From Prolixibacteraceae bacterium (GTDB taxonomy: Bacteria; Bacteroidota; Bacteroidia; Bacteroidales; Prolixibacteraceae): DNA of 64,000 nucleotides. The DNA is taken from positions 1 to 64,000 of the forward strand of contig JAIBEY010000008.1 of the NCBI GenBank assembly GCA_019459525.1, in the 5' to 3' direction. Numbering within the stretch: position 1 is the first letter of the stretch; each line of letters begins with the position of its first letter. Below are positions 32,601 to 41,207 of the stretch, piece by piece. The position numbers and the translations under genes were made by a program. A model generated the notes under the pieces. The model saw only the letters and a program-made list of their open reading frames with translations. It did no database searches and was not told the DNA's origin.

Positions 32601-32963
32601 CAGAATAGCACGTATTGGGGTAAAACCTGGACACCGGAAAATACCAACGCACGTTACCCTATTATGTCAGGTTGGAAAGGCGGTTCCCGGACGACCTGGA
32701 ACTATAAACAATACAACGATATCAATGTAAACAACTGCTGGTATGCAAGAGCCAAGAGTATTGTTTTAGGTTATACATTGCCTAAGTCGTTATTAGATAG
32801 AGTTAATATTGAGAAACTCAGATTGTATGTATCCGGAGAAAATCTTTTCGAAATCTCGAATGTGAAGGATGGCTTTGATCCGGAAAGCAAGTCAGCATCA
32901 GGACAGGGAAATGTTGACGTATATAGCCGCACGCTCTCTTTTGGTATTGATTTGACCTTTTAA
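29700..32963 (+). CDS. SusC-like TonB-dependent outer-membrane transporter (pair 2)
   Basis: Outer-membrane importer of the second locus. The leader is long, with the hydrophobic part at about residues 24-38 (LGTIVLIVMLAFSQVFAQ). The CarboxypepD_reg-like domain (IKGKVIDSSGLPLPGVSVSV), TonB box region (LEEVVAVGYGTQKK), plug (MIIVDGLEAYDWELSQINP; KDAAAAIYGTKAGGGV) and barrel ending in FGIDLTF are all present over 1087 aa. The SusD gene follows after 115 bases, a wider gap than usual, because copy A of the ~90-bp intergenic element sits between them. Confidence 0.96.
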   Translation: MKKNLYECPDGNSQKLRKLFSTLGTIVLIVMLAFSQVFAQQGKTIKGKVIDSSGLPLPGVSVSVKGTTVGTISSGEGTYTISVPETAKVLIFSFVGMKTTEAVIGNQTQMDVTLSEEAIGLEEVVAVGYGTQKKATLSGSVAQVKGEEVLKGKATTNIASALQGTIPGLTITRTSSRPGNEGTEISLRGGISVNKTNPMIIVDGLEAYDWELSQINPNDVESVSVLKDAAAAIYGTKAGGGVIIVTTKRGKEGKTKITYSGSAHLNYIGNEFPVADGATWGQMFIHATENDAYALLKDGQPQYSWWMWSEAAWRSLAAGEVYEGVEGGKWRHLDPSVDQFEEVYGNTWGQSHNITLSGGTGDLKVMTSLGYANDRSLVDVVYDGQKKYNFRTNVDYKVNDWIKTEFNVSFDNRTVSTPNKGIGEGIQDFYVFPMYNPYGQFYDTFGSNNILSRLIEGGRNNDTEQFIRLGGKVTLNLDQITKGLSVNGSANVRIRNHKKIDRSTAVTMYDWSGETVGSTSAPDYTRTSGAISKVTSPSDCWVKNTNEDVLFQSYNAFVNYSRNFAGHNVGVMAGMTAEQNDYHKYYGFRKNLLVNELDDINLGDATTAESTGGSNQEGLISYLTRLNYDYKGIYLLEGQFRRDGSSRFNVDNRWANFTGISGGIRISEYAPVKNMGIFSNLKLRASYGETGSQTGIGQYDYISGISQGTTVFGFNGTKINTAWISSMTSNERTWERVATKNLGLDFAVLNNRLSGTFELYNRENIGMLISMTYPSVLGTSAPKTNNGNFVAKGWELELNWDDEIGSDFSYRVGVSLSDAKTEITNYTGAIAIGYGVNNKVGGNSFIEGKPLNAIYVYKTDGYLQTTEEVNAYYTEITKLAGGIHPAQGTANQLTPGCVKKVDTSGDGRITTDDLNYYGDANPHYLFGANLSAKYKNFDFSMFFQGVGQQYIIREGLLSAPFFAIYTNQNSTYWGKTWTPENTNARYPIMSGWKGGSRTTWNYKQYNDINVNNCWYARAKSIVLGYTLPKSLLDRVNIEKLRLYVSGENLFEISNVKDGFDPESKSASGQGNVDVYSRTLSFGIDLTF

Positions 32964-32989
32964 TGTGTAATAAATTAATATAGAATAAT

Positions 32990-33078
32990 ATGAAACGAGT
33001 CATGAGAGATACTCTTACACTGAAGGATGATTATCCATGGCGAGTTCCATCTGACAATTAAAAACAAATTATAAACAG
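32990..33078 (+). repeat. Intergenic ~90-bp element, copy A (susC2-susD2 gap)
   Basis: 89 bases ending exactly at the susD2 start codon. It shares ATGAAACGAG, CATGAGAGATA, ATGGCGAGTTCCATCTG and CAAATTATA blocks with copy B. GAAACGAGTCAT can pair with ATGGCGAGTTCC through two short helices around a tandem G-A (CGAG/CGAG). A 23-codon frame exists here, but it is not kept in frame in copy B. Confidence 0.75.
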
Positions 33079-35010
33079 ATGAAAACAAATAAAATCATAT
33101 ATGCCCTGTTCACGGGAGTTTTATTGCTAATTGGTTGTGAAGATAAATTTCTGGATCTGAAACCAACAGATTTTGAGTCCGAAGCTATCTATTTTGATAA
33201 ATTATCAGATTTTGAGTATGCTGCCAACAACCTGCATACAAATGTTTATGCCTTCAATGGAAATACAACCTACCCAATTAATCATGATTGGGGTACCGAT
33301 ATTGTATCCGCTGGGAATGCTGAGGTTGATGGAACCAATGCTGCCGGTACTGCCGATCAATATTGGGATACGCCTTACAAATGGTTGCGCACGATCAATC
33401 AGGTTATTGAAAAAGGTGAAGCTTATAGTAAACCAGACGAAATTGCCGGTCCCATTGGGCAAGCCTATTTTTTTAGGGCATGGCAGCATTTCTTTTTATT
33501 GAAGCGTTTTGGCGGAGTTCCAATTGCAATTAAAGTAACCCAGCTCAATGACGAAATTGTGTTGGGAAAACGAAACTCACGTTACGAAGTTATAAAACAG
33601 ATTGTTGACGACCTTGATGTGGCCATTGCTAAATTGGCTAAAATAACAGTTGTTTCTACGGGCAATGATGGACATGTTACCTTGGAAGCTGCTAAAGCAT
33701 TCAAGGCCAGGGTTTGTTTGTATGCCGGTACCTGGGACAAATATGTAGGTACCAAAACTGATGGTGATGGAACATCGGCTGGAGCGGGCAGTACTAAGCC
33801 AAGTGGCTATCCATCAGTTACTGAGTTTTTGACCATGGCTAAAAATCTCTCCAAAGAGATTATCGACGGCAACCAGTTTGCACTTTGGATGGGGGTGGAA
33901 GATGTCAGCAGCAAAATTTCAGTGAAAAATCCTGAAATGTATGCTCACAACAGTTATTATTACTTATTTAACCTTGAAGGTGCCACATCAAATCCTGCTG
34001 GCTTAACCAAAGCATCAAACAAAGAATCTATTTACAGAAGCGTTTACGATGCTGTTAATCGGAAGACTGCTACCAATTTAACTCACACATGGCCTGCGTC
34101 AATGACACAAAAACTGGCTGACATGTATCTTTGTACTGATGGTTTACCTGTACATATCTCACCTTTATTTAAAGGATACACCGATATGAATGCTGAACTA
34201 AAAAACCGCGACTACAGATATACTGCAATGGTAAATCCGGTGTTGGGATATGTATGGGGATGGGGAATGTACGGAACAGGAGCTCAGTATGATGTGGATA
34301 TTACGACTTTATCGAAAGCATCCTATTTGAATGTTCCAAATTACAGAACTTATTCTGGCGCCAGTGCCGGAGGACGGAAATTCCGTAGTGAGTTGGCTTC
34401 TGTAAAAACAGCTGGTGATGAAGGGATGGATTTCATGCATATTCGTCTTCCTGAAGTTTATTTAATTTTTGCTGAAGCAACTTGCGAATTGGGGAACGGA
34501 TCTATTTCAGATGCTGATCTTGATTATTCGGTAAATAAAGTTCGTGCCCGTGGCGGTGTGGCTCCGTTAAATGCTGCACTTGTCGCTAAAGCTGCCAGTC
34601 TGGGTGTGCAATTGACAATGCTTGGTGAAATTCGCCGCGAACGTGCGATAGAACTTTATGGCGAAGGACAACGCTTGGCCGACCTTTGCCGATGGGGCAT
34701 TGCAGTTGAAGAACTTGCAGGACAGCCTAAGTGCGGTGGATACCTTGTATCCAATGGCGTTGACTCATATATTAAGACATTAATCAATCCTCTTGACAAC
34801 AAACCTGTCTATACCGAGTCAGCTTTTGCAACTCATATACTTTCTAAAGATATAGTTTACTCTTATCCGGGTTTTGCACCCACAAAAGTTGGTGCTGTAA
34901 TTGCTGATGAGGCTACCAACCGGAAATTCAGTTTGAAGAATTATTTACAACCAATTCCTACCGATCAGATTAAACTAAATCCGGAATTAAAACAGAATCC
35001 AAGTTGGTAA
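33079..35010 (+). CDS. SusD-like surface glycan-binding lipoprotein (pair 2)
   Basis: Partner of SusC2. It has a lipoprotein signal with Cys20 (FTGVLLLIGCEDKFLDLKPT), N-terminal TPR-like helices (QAYFFRAWQHFFLLKRFGGV, AAKAFKARVCLYAGTWDKY) and the SusD C-terminal region (LGEIRRERAIELYGEGQRLA; LQPIPTDQIKLNPELKQNP). At 643 aa it is slightly long but within the family range. Its start lies directly behind copy A of the intergenic element. A strong terminator 40 bases after its stop separates it from the enzyme genes. Confidence 0.96.
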   Translation: MKTNKIIYALFTGVLLLIGCEDKFLDLKPTDFESEAIYFDKLSDFEYAANNLHTNVYAFNGNTTYPINHDWGTDIVSAGNAEVDGTNAAGTADQYWDTPYKWLRTINQVIEKGEAYSKPDEIAGPIGQAYFFRAWQHFFLLKRFGGVPIAIKVTQLNDEIVLGKRNSRYEVIKQIVDDLDVAIAKLAKITVVSTGNDGHVTLEAAKAFKARVCLYAGTWDKYVGTKTDGDGTSAGAGSTKPSGYPSVTEFLTMAKNLSKEIIDGNQFALWMGVEDVSSKISVKNPEMYAHNSYYYLFNLEGATSNPAGLTKASNKESIYRSVYDAVNRKTATNLTHTWPASMTQKLADMYLCTDGLPVHISPLFKGYTDMNAELKNRDYRYTAMVNPVLGYVWGWGMYGTGAQYDVDITTLSKASYLNVPNYRTYSGASAGGRKFRSELASVKTAGDEGMDFMHIRLPEVYLIFAEATCELGNGSISDADLDYSVNKVRARGGVAPLNAALVAKAASLGVQLTMLGEIRRERAIELYGEGQRLADLCRWGIAVEELAGQPKCGGYLVSNGVDSYIKTLINPLDNKPVYTESAFATHILSKDIVYSYPGFAPTKVGAVIADEATNRKFSLKNYLQPIPTDQIKLNPELKQNPSW

Positions 35011-35049
35011 TCGAATATAATTCTGAATTTTATTGAATATTAATCATTT

Positions 35050-35095
35050 AAGCAGCCGACAGTCAATTTAAAGATGTTGCTGTCGGCTGCTTTTT
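35050..35095 (+). terminator. Strong rho-independent terminator after susD2
   Basis: AAGCAGCCGACAG (35050-35062) pairs perfectly with CTGTCGGCTGCTT (35080-35092), a 13-bp stem with a 17-base loop and trailing T. The next gene starts 17 bases on, so enzyme expression must rely on readthrough or on a promoter buried here. Confidence 0.9.
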
Positions 35096-35111
35096 CAACA
35101 AATAACCAACC

Positions 35112-36998
35112 ATGAACCGATTACTACTTATAACCTTGCTGTTTTTATCAGGTATTGTATTCTCATTACCGATTCTTGCTGAAAATTTTGAGGTAAAATC
35201 TCCTGATGGAAACTATTCAGTTGCTTTTTCAACCCTGAAAACGAATGATAATTTGCAACTGTTTTACAGTGTCAGTTACAAAAACAAACCAATTGTCGAA
35301 AAGTCAGAACTGGACATTGTGCTCGATAACCATGTTTCCGAATTGGCCATGGCTATCAAACCCGATGCGGATTACCACTTTGTGGGCAACATGGATTTTG
35401 TTTCACAGAAAGATACTTCGGTAGTTACCCGTTGGCGCAATGCTTTTGGAGAACGAAGTTCTGTTCCTGATCATTATAACCAATCCTCTTTTCTTTTTGA
35501 AAAGCGAGACAAAAAAGGGTATCAGCTTCAGATAGAAATCCGTGCCTACAACGAAGGCGTAGCTTTTCGCTACCATTTCCCGTTAAATCCGAAAGGCTTG
35601 TATTATCGCGTATTTCAGGAAAACAGTGAGTTTGTGATGCCACAAGGGACCAAAGCCTGGGTTCACCGCTGGGCACAAGCCCCTTACGATTTATTGCCGT
35701 TGGAAAACTGGATCGACGAGTCGGAACGCCCGCTCACCTGCGAACTGCCAAATGGTTTATTTGTGGCGCTGGCTGAAGCGCAGATGATCGATTATAGCCG
35801 TGCTAAATTCAAGGTAAAGCCCGGACAGCCAGGAACTTTGATCACTTCACTCTGGACTCCGGTGGATGCGATTACTCCTTTCAGCACTCCCTGGCGCGTA
35901 ATTATGGCTGCCGAAAAACCAGGACAGTTGATCGAAAATAATTTCATTCTGCTAAACCTGAACGAACCCTCTAAAATTGCGAATACCGACTGGATCAAAC
36001 CGGGCAAAATTATGCGCGAGATTGCCCAAACCAAAGAAAACACAAAAGCATGTATCGACTTTGCCTCAGAGAATGGGCTGCAATACATTCTTTACGACTG
36101 GAAATGGTATGGCCCGGCTTTCGATTTTAATTCGGATGCTTCGAAAGTGGCGATCGATCTCGACCTTCAAAAATGGATTGCCTACGGAAGAGAGCGCGGC
36201 GTGGGTGTCTGGCTATATGTGAACCAACAGGCACTGCTGAAACAAATGCGTGAAATTTTCCCGATTTACAAAAAATGGGGAATTGCCGGCGTGAAATTCG
36301 GCTTTGTTCAGGTTGGTTCACATCGCTGGACTAGCTGGCTGCATGAAGCCATTCAGTTGGCAGCCGATAACCATTTGATGGTTAACATTCACGATGATTT
36401 TCGCACCACCGGCGAAAACCGTACCTGGCCCAATATGGTTACAGTAGAAGGAATCCGCGGCAACGAAGAATTTCCCGATGCAACCCACAATACAGTTCTT
36501 CCTTTTACCCGCTACGTTGGAGGAATCGGAGATTACACAATTTGTTATATGGACAAACGACTGAAAACTACCCATGCTCATCAATTGGCGCTCGGAGTGG
36601 TTTATTTCAGTCCGCTTCAAACACTTTACTGGTACGATAAACCTGAAATACTTGCTGGCATTCCTGAAACTGTTTTTTTCAGAAACCTGCCAACCGTTTG
36701 GGATGAGACAAAAGTTCTTTCAGGCGAAATTGGCAAATATGCTGTTGTAGCGCGCCGCAATGATAAGCAGTGGTTTGTAGGCGCCATCACCAATATTGAC
36801 ACAAGAAAATTGTCACTTTCATTTGATTTTCTCCCCAAAGACAAAAAATACAAGGCACAAGTTTATTCCGACGATCCTACTTTGCGAACGAAAACTCAGG
36901 TGAAAATTGAGTCTCTAATAATTTCATCTAAAACAGTATTACAACCCGAGCTATTGCCATCAGGCGGTTTGGCAATCTGGTTAGAACCAATATTATGA
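35112..36998 (+). CDS. GH97 glycosidase, inverting-type signature
   Basis: Second GH97 of the window, from a different branch than the one at 15832. A signal peptide ends near residue 24 (FSLPILAENF). The N-terminal super-sandwich (EVKSPDGNYSVAFSTLK), the barrel (LYDWKWYGPAFD) and the C-terminal beta domain are present. The position of the retaining-branch Asp is occupied by Gly (GVKFGFVQVG), while MVTVEGIRGNEEFP carries E446 of the EG.RG.E motif seen in inverting alpha-glucosidases such as SusB. It is therefore probably inverting. The substrate within this uronide-type locus is unknown. Its TGA stop overlaps the first bases of intergenic element copy B. Confidence 0.87.
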   Translation: MNRLLLITLLFLSGIVFSLPILAENFEVKSPDGNYSVAFSTLKTNDNLQLFYSVSYKNKPIVEKSELDIVLDNHVSELAMAIKPDADYHFVGNMDFVSQKDTSVVTRWRNAFGERSSVPDHYNQSSFLFEKRDKKGYQLQIEIRAYNEGVAFRYHFPLNPKGLYYRVFQENSEFVMPQGTKAWVHRWAQAPYDLLPLENWIDESERPLTCELPNGLFVALAEAQMIDYSRAKFKVKPGQPGTLITSLWTPVDAITPFSTPWRVIMAAEKPGQLIENNFILLNLNEPSKIANTDWIKPGKIMREIAQTKENTKACIDFASENGLQYILYDWKWYGPAFDFNSDASKVAIDLDLQKWIAYGRERGVGVWLYVNQQALLKQMREIFPIYKKWGIAGVKFGFVQVGSHRWTSWLHEAIQLAADNHLMVNIHDDFRTTGENRTWPNMVTVEGIRGNEEFPDATHNTVLPFTRYVGGIGDYTICYMDKRLKTTHAHQLALGVVYFSPLQTLYWYDKPEILAGIPETVFFRNLPTVWDETKVLSGEIGKYAVVARRNDKQWFVGAITNIDTRKLSLSFDFLPKDKKYKAQVYSDDPTLRTKTQVKIESLIISSKTVLQPELLPSGGLAIWLEPIL

Positions 36999-37083
36999 AA
37001 CGAGCCATGAGAGATAACCACACACAGGAGTATGACTATGATGGCGAGTTCCATCTGGCAATTAAAAAACAAATTATAGACAG
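36995..37083 (+). repeat. Intergenic ~90-bp element, copy B (GH97-lyase gap)
   Basis: 89 bases from the GH97 stop to the start codon of the next gene, the same length as copy A. It has the conserved GAAACGAGCCAT and ATGGCGAGTTCC arms, here with full Watson-Crick pairing in the inner helix (GCCAT/ATGGC) around the CGAG/CGAG tandem G-A. The middle is unrelated to copy A. Confidence 0.75.
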
Positions 37084-39912
37084 ATGAAAAAAATATTTAC
37101 AATACTCATCTTGCTCTTTGCCGGCTTCACCTTGCTGAATGCCCAAACAGTTATCCCTTTGCCGCAAAATTTGCCGCAAGGTCATCCACGTTTATTGGTA
37201 AAAAACTCAGAAAAAGTAAACCTGCAGCAGCAGATTAAAACCGAAGTCTGGGCAAAAGAAGTCATGCAGGGAATTAACAACCGGATCGACCACTATGTGA
37301 ATCAACACGTAACCGATCCAACCTGGATGCCCTCGCGCCTGATGATGTACTGGAAAAGTAAAGCCACCAACGTTTACATCAAAGGTGGGGTGTATTCTCA
37401 TGCCGACGGGGAAGCGCCTGTTCCGACCGTTCGTTTTGGCAGTACGCGCGGGTTAGCTTCGGTTTACAGTCGCCCTAAACTCGAGGATATTATTCCTTAT
37501 ATGGACGATACCAAAGGCGTGTATTTTCACAATACGAAGAAAGAAGGAAAACCGCTGGAGTGGGGCGAACAGGCCAATGCTTCGGGCATCGAAAGTATTA
37601 ACGAGCAGATCATGGGTTTGGGAAAAGATGCAGCGTTTGTGTATTGGCTGACTGGTGACGAAAAATATGCCCGCTTCGCCTTTGATTTGTTCGATACCTA
37701 CATGGTGGGAATGTACTACCGCAACGAACCGATCGACCTGAACAACAGCCACAACCAGACTTTGGTCGGACTCTCCACTTTTGAAGTTATTCAGGAGCGG
37801 ATACTCAATGAGTTGGCATATCTGTATGATTTCCTTCAACCGTATATTCAGAAAAATCATTCGGGTAAAACTGAAATCTATGCGGAAACCTTTAAAAAAT
37901 GGATCGATATCACCATAAAAAACGGAGTTCCTCAAAATAACTGGAACCTTCATCAGGCAAAATTTATTCTGAAAGTGGCAATGGTGCTGGAAGACAACAA
38001 AACCTATGCTGATGGCAAAGGACGTGAATATTACATCGATTATATCCTGAACAAAAATTCTACCCGGCAATGGTCGCTAACCAAATTCATGAAATACGGT
38101 TACGATCCAAATACGGGGGTATGGGCAGAATGCCCTGGCTATTCGCAAGGGGTAACCAAAGACCTGACCAACTTTATCCGCGATTACGATAATACGTTTA
38201 CTCAGAACCTGATACCATATACGCCGGTGATGCAGAAAGCAGTGAAAATGTTGCCGCAGTATCTTTTCCCCAACAATAGGATCACGGCTTTTGGCGATAC
38301 CTATTACGGTGAAATTAATACCGAGGCTTTTAGCGATATGATTCGCATGGCTCAGAAGCATGGAAATAAAGAGGACGAAACGCTGTTTACCCGCATGTAC
38401 AAGCTGTTTGAGCCAGATGCGGAACAAAGCGAAGCCTCGCAAAAGCTGGCACCTCAAATCAGCTCTTTCTTTACCGGCAAGCCGCTCGAACTGGATAAAA
38501 CGATTGGAAAAGGGAACTTGAAAGATTACCTCACCCAAACATTTTATGCACCCAATGTGAGCTGGTTTGTTCAGCGAAACGGATACGATAACAAGGAAAA
38601 TGGCCTGATGATTTCGCAGGTGGCATCGCTCGGAAACCATGCCCATGCCAACGGAGTTTCAATCGAACTTTATGGCAAAGGTTATGTGCTGGGCGCCGAA
38701 TCGGGCATCGGTTCTACCTATTTTCAGGCTCCTTATTTGGAATACTACTCGCAATTTCCGGCACACAATACCGTGATGGTCGATGGCATTTCGAAGTATC
38801 CTGAAATGTTGAGTAATCATCCGTTTGATTTGCTGAGCTGTTATCCGCAATCAGGACAAAAAGAAGGCTTTTATCCTGATATTACTTTTTCTGAGGTTTA
38901 TTTTCTGGAACCGGAAAGCCAAAGCGATCAAAACCGTTTTCTGAGTATTGTCCGGACAGGCGAAAAAACTGGTTATTACATCGATGTTTTCCGCTCGAAA
39001 AAGCAACGAAAAGACGATAAATACCACGATTATTTTTACCACAATCTGGGGCAGGAACTCATTATCCATGATGCGAAAGGGCAACCGTTCGACCTGAAAC
39101 CCAGCAATGATATGGCATTTGTCGGTGGTCACCTGTTCGCCCTGGATTATCTATGGGACAAGAAATCGGTAAAAACCGACAAGGATTATCAGGCTGTTTG
39201 GAAAATGGCGATGCCCGACGGAAACCACATATCCATGAATTTATGGATGAAAGGTTATCCCGATCGGGAGGTTTTTTCAATCAAAGCCCCACCAGCCAAA
39301 TCGTTTCGCGGCAATCACAAACTTCCATACAAAGTGGACGAAGAACCTTTCCTGACGATAGCAGCCCGCCAGCACGGAGAAGCATGGAACCGCCCGTTTG
39401 TCTCGGTTTTCGAACCTACAACAGAAAAAGAAGGTCAGTCAATCCGCTCGATAGTAGCTTTTGAAGTAAATAATGTTTCACTTGATTTTGTTGGCTTGAT
39501 TGTGGAAAGTAAATCAGGCCGGAAAGACTATGTTTTTTCTTCATCAAAAGAAGAAAAAGTTACTTACAACGCCATGTCGGCCAGCGCCACTTATGCTGTA
39601 ATCAGCGAAACTGACAAAGATTTTAGCCTTTTTATGGGCAACGGAACCTTGATTTCGGCCAAAGGTTTTACAATCGAAAGCAAAGAAAATACTTCTTCAG
39701 CAATAGCCCTGGAAGGCAGCAAATTAAGCTTTACCTCAGAAGCTCCGGTTAAACTGTCTGTTCCAGACCTATATTCCTCTGGAAAAATAATTCTGACAGC
39801 CGGAGATATCAAAATAATAGGCAAAAGATCAAAAGTTGGTACACAACAAATCATTGAGTTCGAATTACCTGCGCTCCCTTATCAATCCATAAAAATTAAC
39901 ACCGAAAAATAG
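37084..39912 (+). CDS. Heparinase II/III-type polysaccharide lyase
   Basis: Predicted lyase that splits a uronic-acid-containing polysaccharide by beta-elimination. The signal peptide is about residues 1-20 (FAGFTLLNAQ). The alpha-helical toroid half carries NNWNLHQAKFI (Asn near 286) and ECPGYSQGVTKD. The beta-sandwich half begins with the heparinase II/III motif NHAHANGVSIELYGKGY (H519/H521) and FPAHNTVMVDG. The 942 aa length is above the usual 700-800 and comes from the long C-terminal beta region. The PL family number cannot be given from the motifs. The GH88 gene follows after five bases, which fits a lyase making 4,5-unsaturated ends for GH88 to remove. Confidence 0.82.
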   Translation: MKKIFTILILLFAGFTLLNAQTVIPLPQNLPQGHPRLLVKNSEKVNLQQQIKTEVWAKEVMQGINNRIDHYVNQHVTDPTWMPSRLMMYWKSKATNVYIKGGVYSHADGEAPVPTVRFGSTRGLASVYSRPKLEDIIPYMDDTKGVYFHNTKKEGKPLEWGEQANASGIESINEQIMGLGKDAAFVYWLTGDEKYARFAFDLFDTYMVGMYYRNEPIDLNNSHNQTLVGLSTFEVIQERILNELAYLYDFLQPYIQKNHSGKTEIYAETFKKWIDITIKNGVPQNNWNLHQAKFILKVAMVLEDNKTYADGKGREYYIDYILNKNSTRQWSLTKFMKYGYDPNTGVWAECPGYSQGVTKDLTNFIRDYDNTFTQNLIPYTPVMQKAVKMLPQYLFPNNRITAFGDTYYGEINTEAFSDMIRMAQKHGNKEDETLFTRMYKLFEPDAEQSEASQKLAPQISSFFTGKPLELDKTIGKGNLKDYLTQTFYAPNVSWFVQRNGYDNKENGLMISQVASLGNHAHANGVSIELYGKGYVLGAESGIGSTYFQAPYLEYYSQFPAHNTVMVDGISKYPEMLSNHPFDLLSCYPQSGQKEGFYPDITFSEVYFLEPESQSDQNRFLSIVRTGEKTGYYIDVFRSKKQRKDDKYHDYFYHNLGQELIIHDAKGQPFDLKPSNDMAFVGGHLFALDYLWDKKSVKTDKDYQAVWKMAMPDGNHISMNLWMKGYPDREVFSIKAPPAKSFRGNHKLPYKVDEEPFLTIAARQHGEAWNRPFVSVFEPTTEKEGQSIRSIVAFEVNNVSLDFVGLIVESKSGRKDYVFSSSKEEKVTYNAMSASATYAVISETDKDFSLFMGNGTLISAKGFTIESKENTSSAIALEGSKLSFTSEAPVKLSVPDLYSSGKIILTAGDIKIIGKRSKVGTQQIIEFELPALPYQSIKINTEK

Positions 39913-39917
39913 GAATC

Positions 39918-41120
39918 ATGAAGATCGTTAAATTGACCGTAATAGCTTTGGCAACAGTGATTGCAGTTGCTTCGTGCAGCACGGGGAAGAAAAATGCAAA
40001 AGCGATTGATACAAGAAAAATGCTGGATTACTGTGTCGCAAAAACAGTAGCCACAATGAATAGTTTGACCGCAGCCGACAGTCTGCCCCGAAATATTTAC
40101 CCTGGACAAACCCGGTGGAACAAAGTTGGGATCCATGATTGGACCAGCGGTTTTTGGCCAGGCATTTTATGGTACGCTTTTGAAGCATCAGGTGATTCTT
40201 CTATTTTAGAAAATGCCCAAAAATTTACCGGACCATTGCATAGCGTATTGGATGTACCAGTTGATAATCATGATCTTGGCTTTATATTCTATTGTAGTTA
40301 TGGCAATGGTAATCGCCTGAAACCAGATTCAGCGTATCACAAGGTTTTGCTCGCGGCGGCCGATTCGCTGATAACGTTATTCAATCCCCAAGTCGGTACT
40401 ATTCTTTCATGGCCGGCCATGCGTGCTAAGATGAACTGGCCGCACAATACGATTATCGATAACTTGATCAACCTCGAATTATTATTCTGGGCCTCGAAAA
40501 ACGGAGGCACGCAAAATCATTACGACATTGCGGTGAAACATGCAGAAACCTGCATAAAAACGCTCGTTCGTCCGGATTATACTACTTTTCATGTGGCAGT
40601 TTTCGACACGGTTGACGGGCATTTCATCAAAGGGGTTACCCATCAGGGATGTGCCGACAGCTCGATGTGGGCGCGTGGCCAGGCCTGGGGGATTTATGGT
40701 TATTCGATGTGTTTTCGCGAAACAGGCAAACCCGAATTTCTGGAAACCGCTCAAAAACTGGCCGATAAATTCATTGAGCGACTGCCTGAAGATGGGATTC
40801 CATATTGGGATTTTGATGATCCGGCTATTACAAATACATCCAAAGATGCCTCGGCTGCGGCTATTGCAGCTTCAGGAATGTTGGAACTTTCAGGATTGGT
40901 AAGAGATGAAGTAGCTAAAGCCAAATATAAAAATGCTGCTGTAACTTTGCTGGCAAAACTTTCAACTCCTGAATATTTAAGCGGCGACAAAAACCAGGCT
41001 TTTCTACTGCATTCAACTGGCCACCGGCCCAACGGAACGGAAATCGATGCCTCGATCAATTACGCCGATTATTATTATCTTGAGGCTTTGTTGCGATTGA
41101 AAAAGATGGTGAATAGATAG
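39918..41120 (+). CDS. GH88 unsaturated uronyl hydrolase
   Basis: Removes the unsaturated uronic acid from lyase products by a hydration mechanism. Lipoprotein signal with Cys20 (VIAVASCSTGKK). GH88 marks are HDWTSGFWPGILWYAFEA, NHDLGFIFYCSYGN (D119) and IIDNLINLELLFWA (D181); the two Asp correspond to the conserved pair of the family. RGQAWGIYGYSM is a further signature. At 400 aa it is a single (alpha/alpha)6 domain. Its position five bases after the lyase is the best evidence in the window for the kind of substrate this locus handles. Confidence 0.92.
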   Translation: MKIVKLTVIALATVIAVASCSTGKKNAKAIDTRKMLDYCVAKTVATMNSLTAADSLPRNIYPGQTRWNKVGIHDWTSGFWPGILWYAFEASGDSSILENAQKFTGPLHSVLDVPVDNHDLGFIFYCSYGNGNRLKPDSAYHKVLLAAADSLITLFNPQVGTILSWPAMRAKMNWPHNTIIDNLINLELLFWASKNGGTQNHYDIAVKHAETCIKTLVRPDYTTFHVAVFDTVDGHFIKGVTHQGCADSSMWARGQAWGIYGYSMCFRETGKPEFLETAQKLADKFIERLPEDGIPYWDFDDPAITNTSKDASAAAIAASGMLELSGLVRDEVAKAKYKNAAVTLLAKLSTPEYLSGDKNQAFLLHSTGHRPNGTEIDASINYADYYYLEALLRLKKMVNR

Positions 41121-41207
41121 GGGCTGGATACGAAATGAAAGTCAGGGCTTTACGTGCCGTGAAGCCCTGACTCCCTCATAACCCTGACTGAAAAAATAAA
41201 ACTACCT

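Noticed and set aside
32990..33061. 23-codon peptide frame (MKRVMRDTL...) in element copy A
   Set aside because: Copy B diverges in frame after a few codons, so selection on a peptide is not supported; the pairing arms are better conserved.
37453..38646. Two long minus-strand frames (205 and 189 codons) inside the lyase gene
   Set aside because: Antisense shadows of a well-supported sense gene, rich in residues expected from reverse-complement codons.
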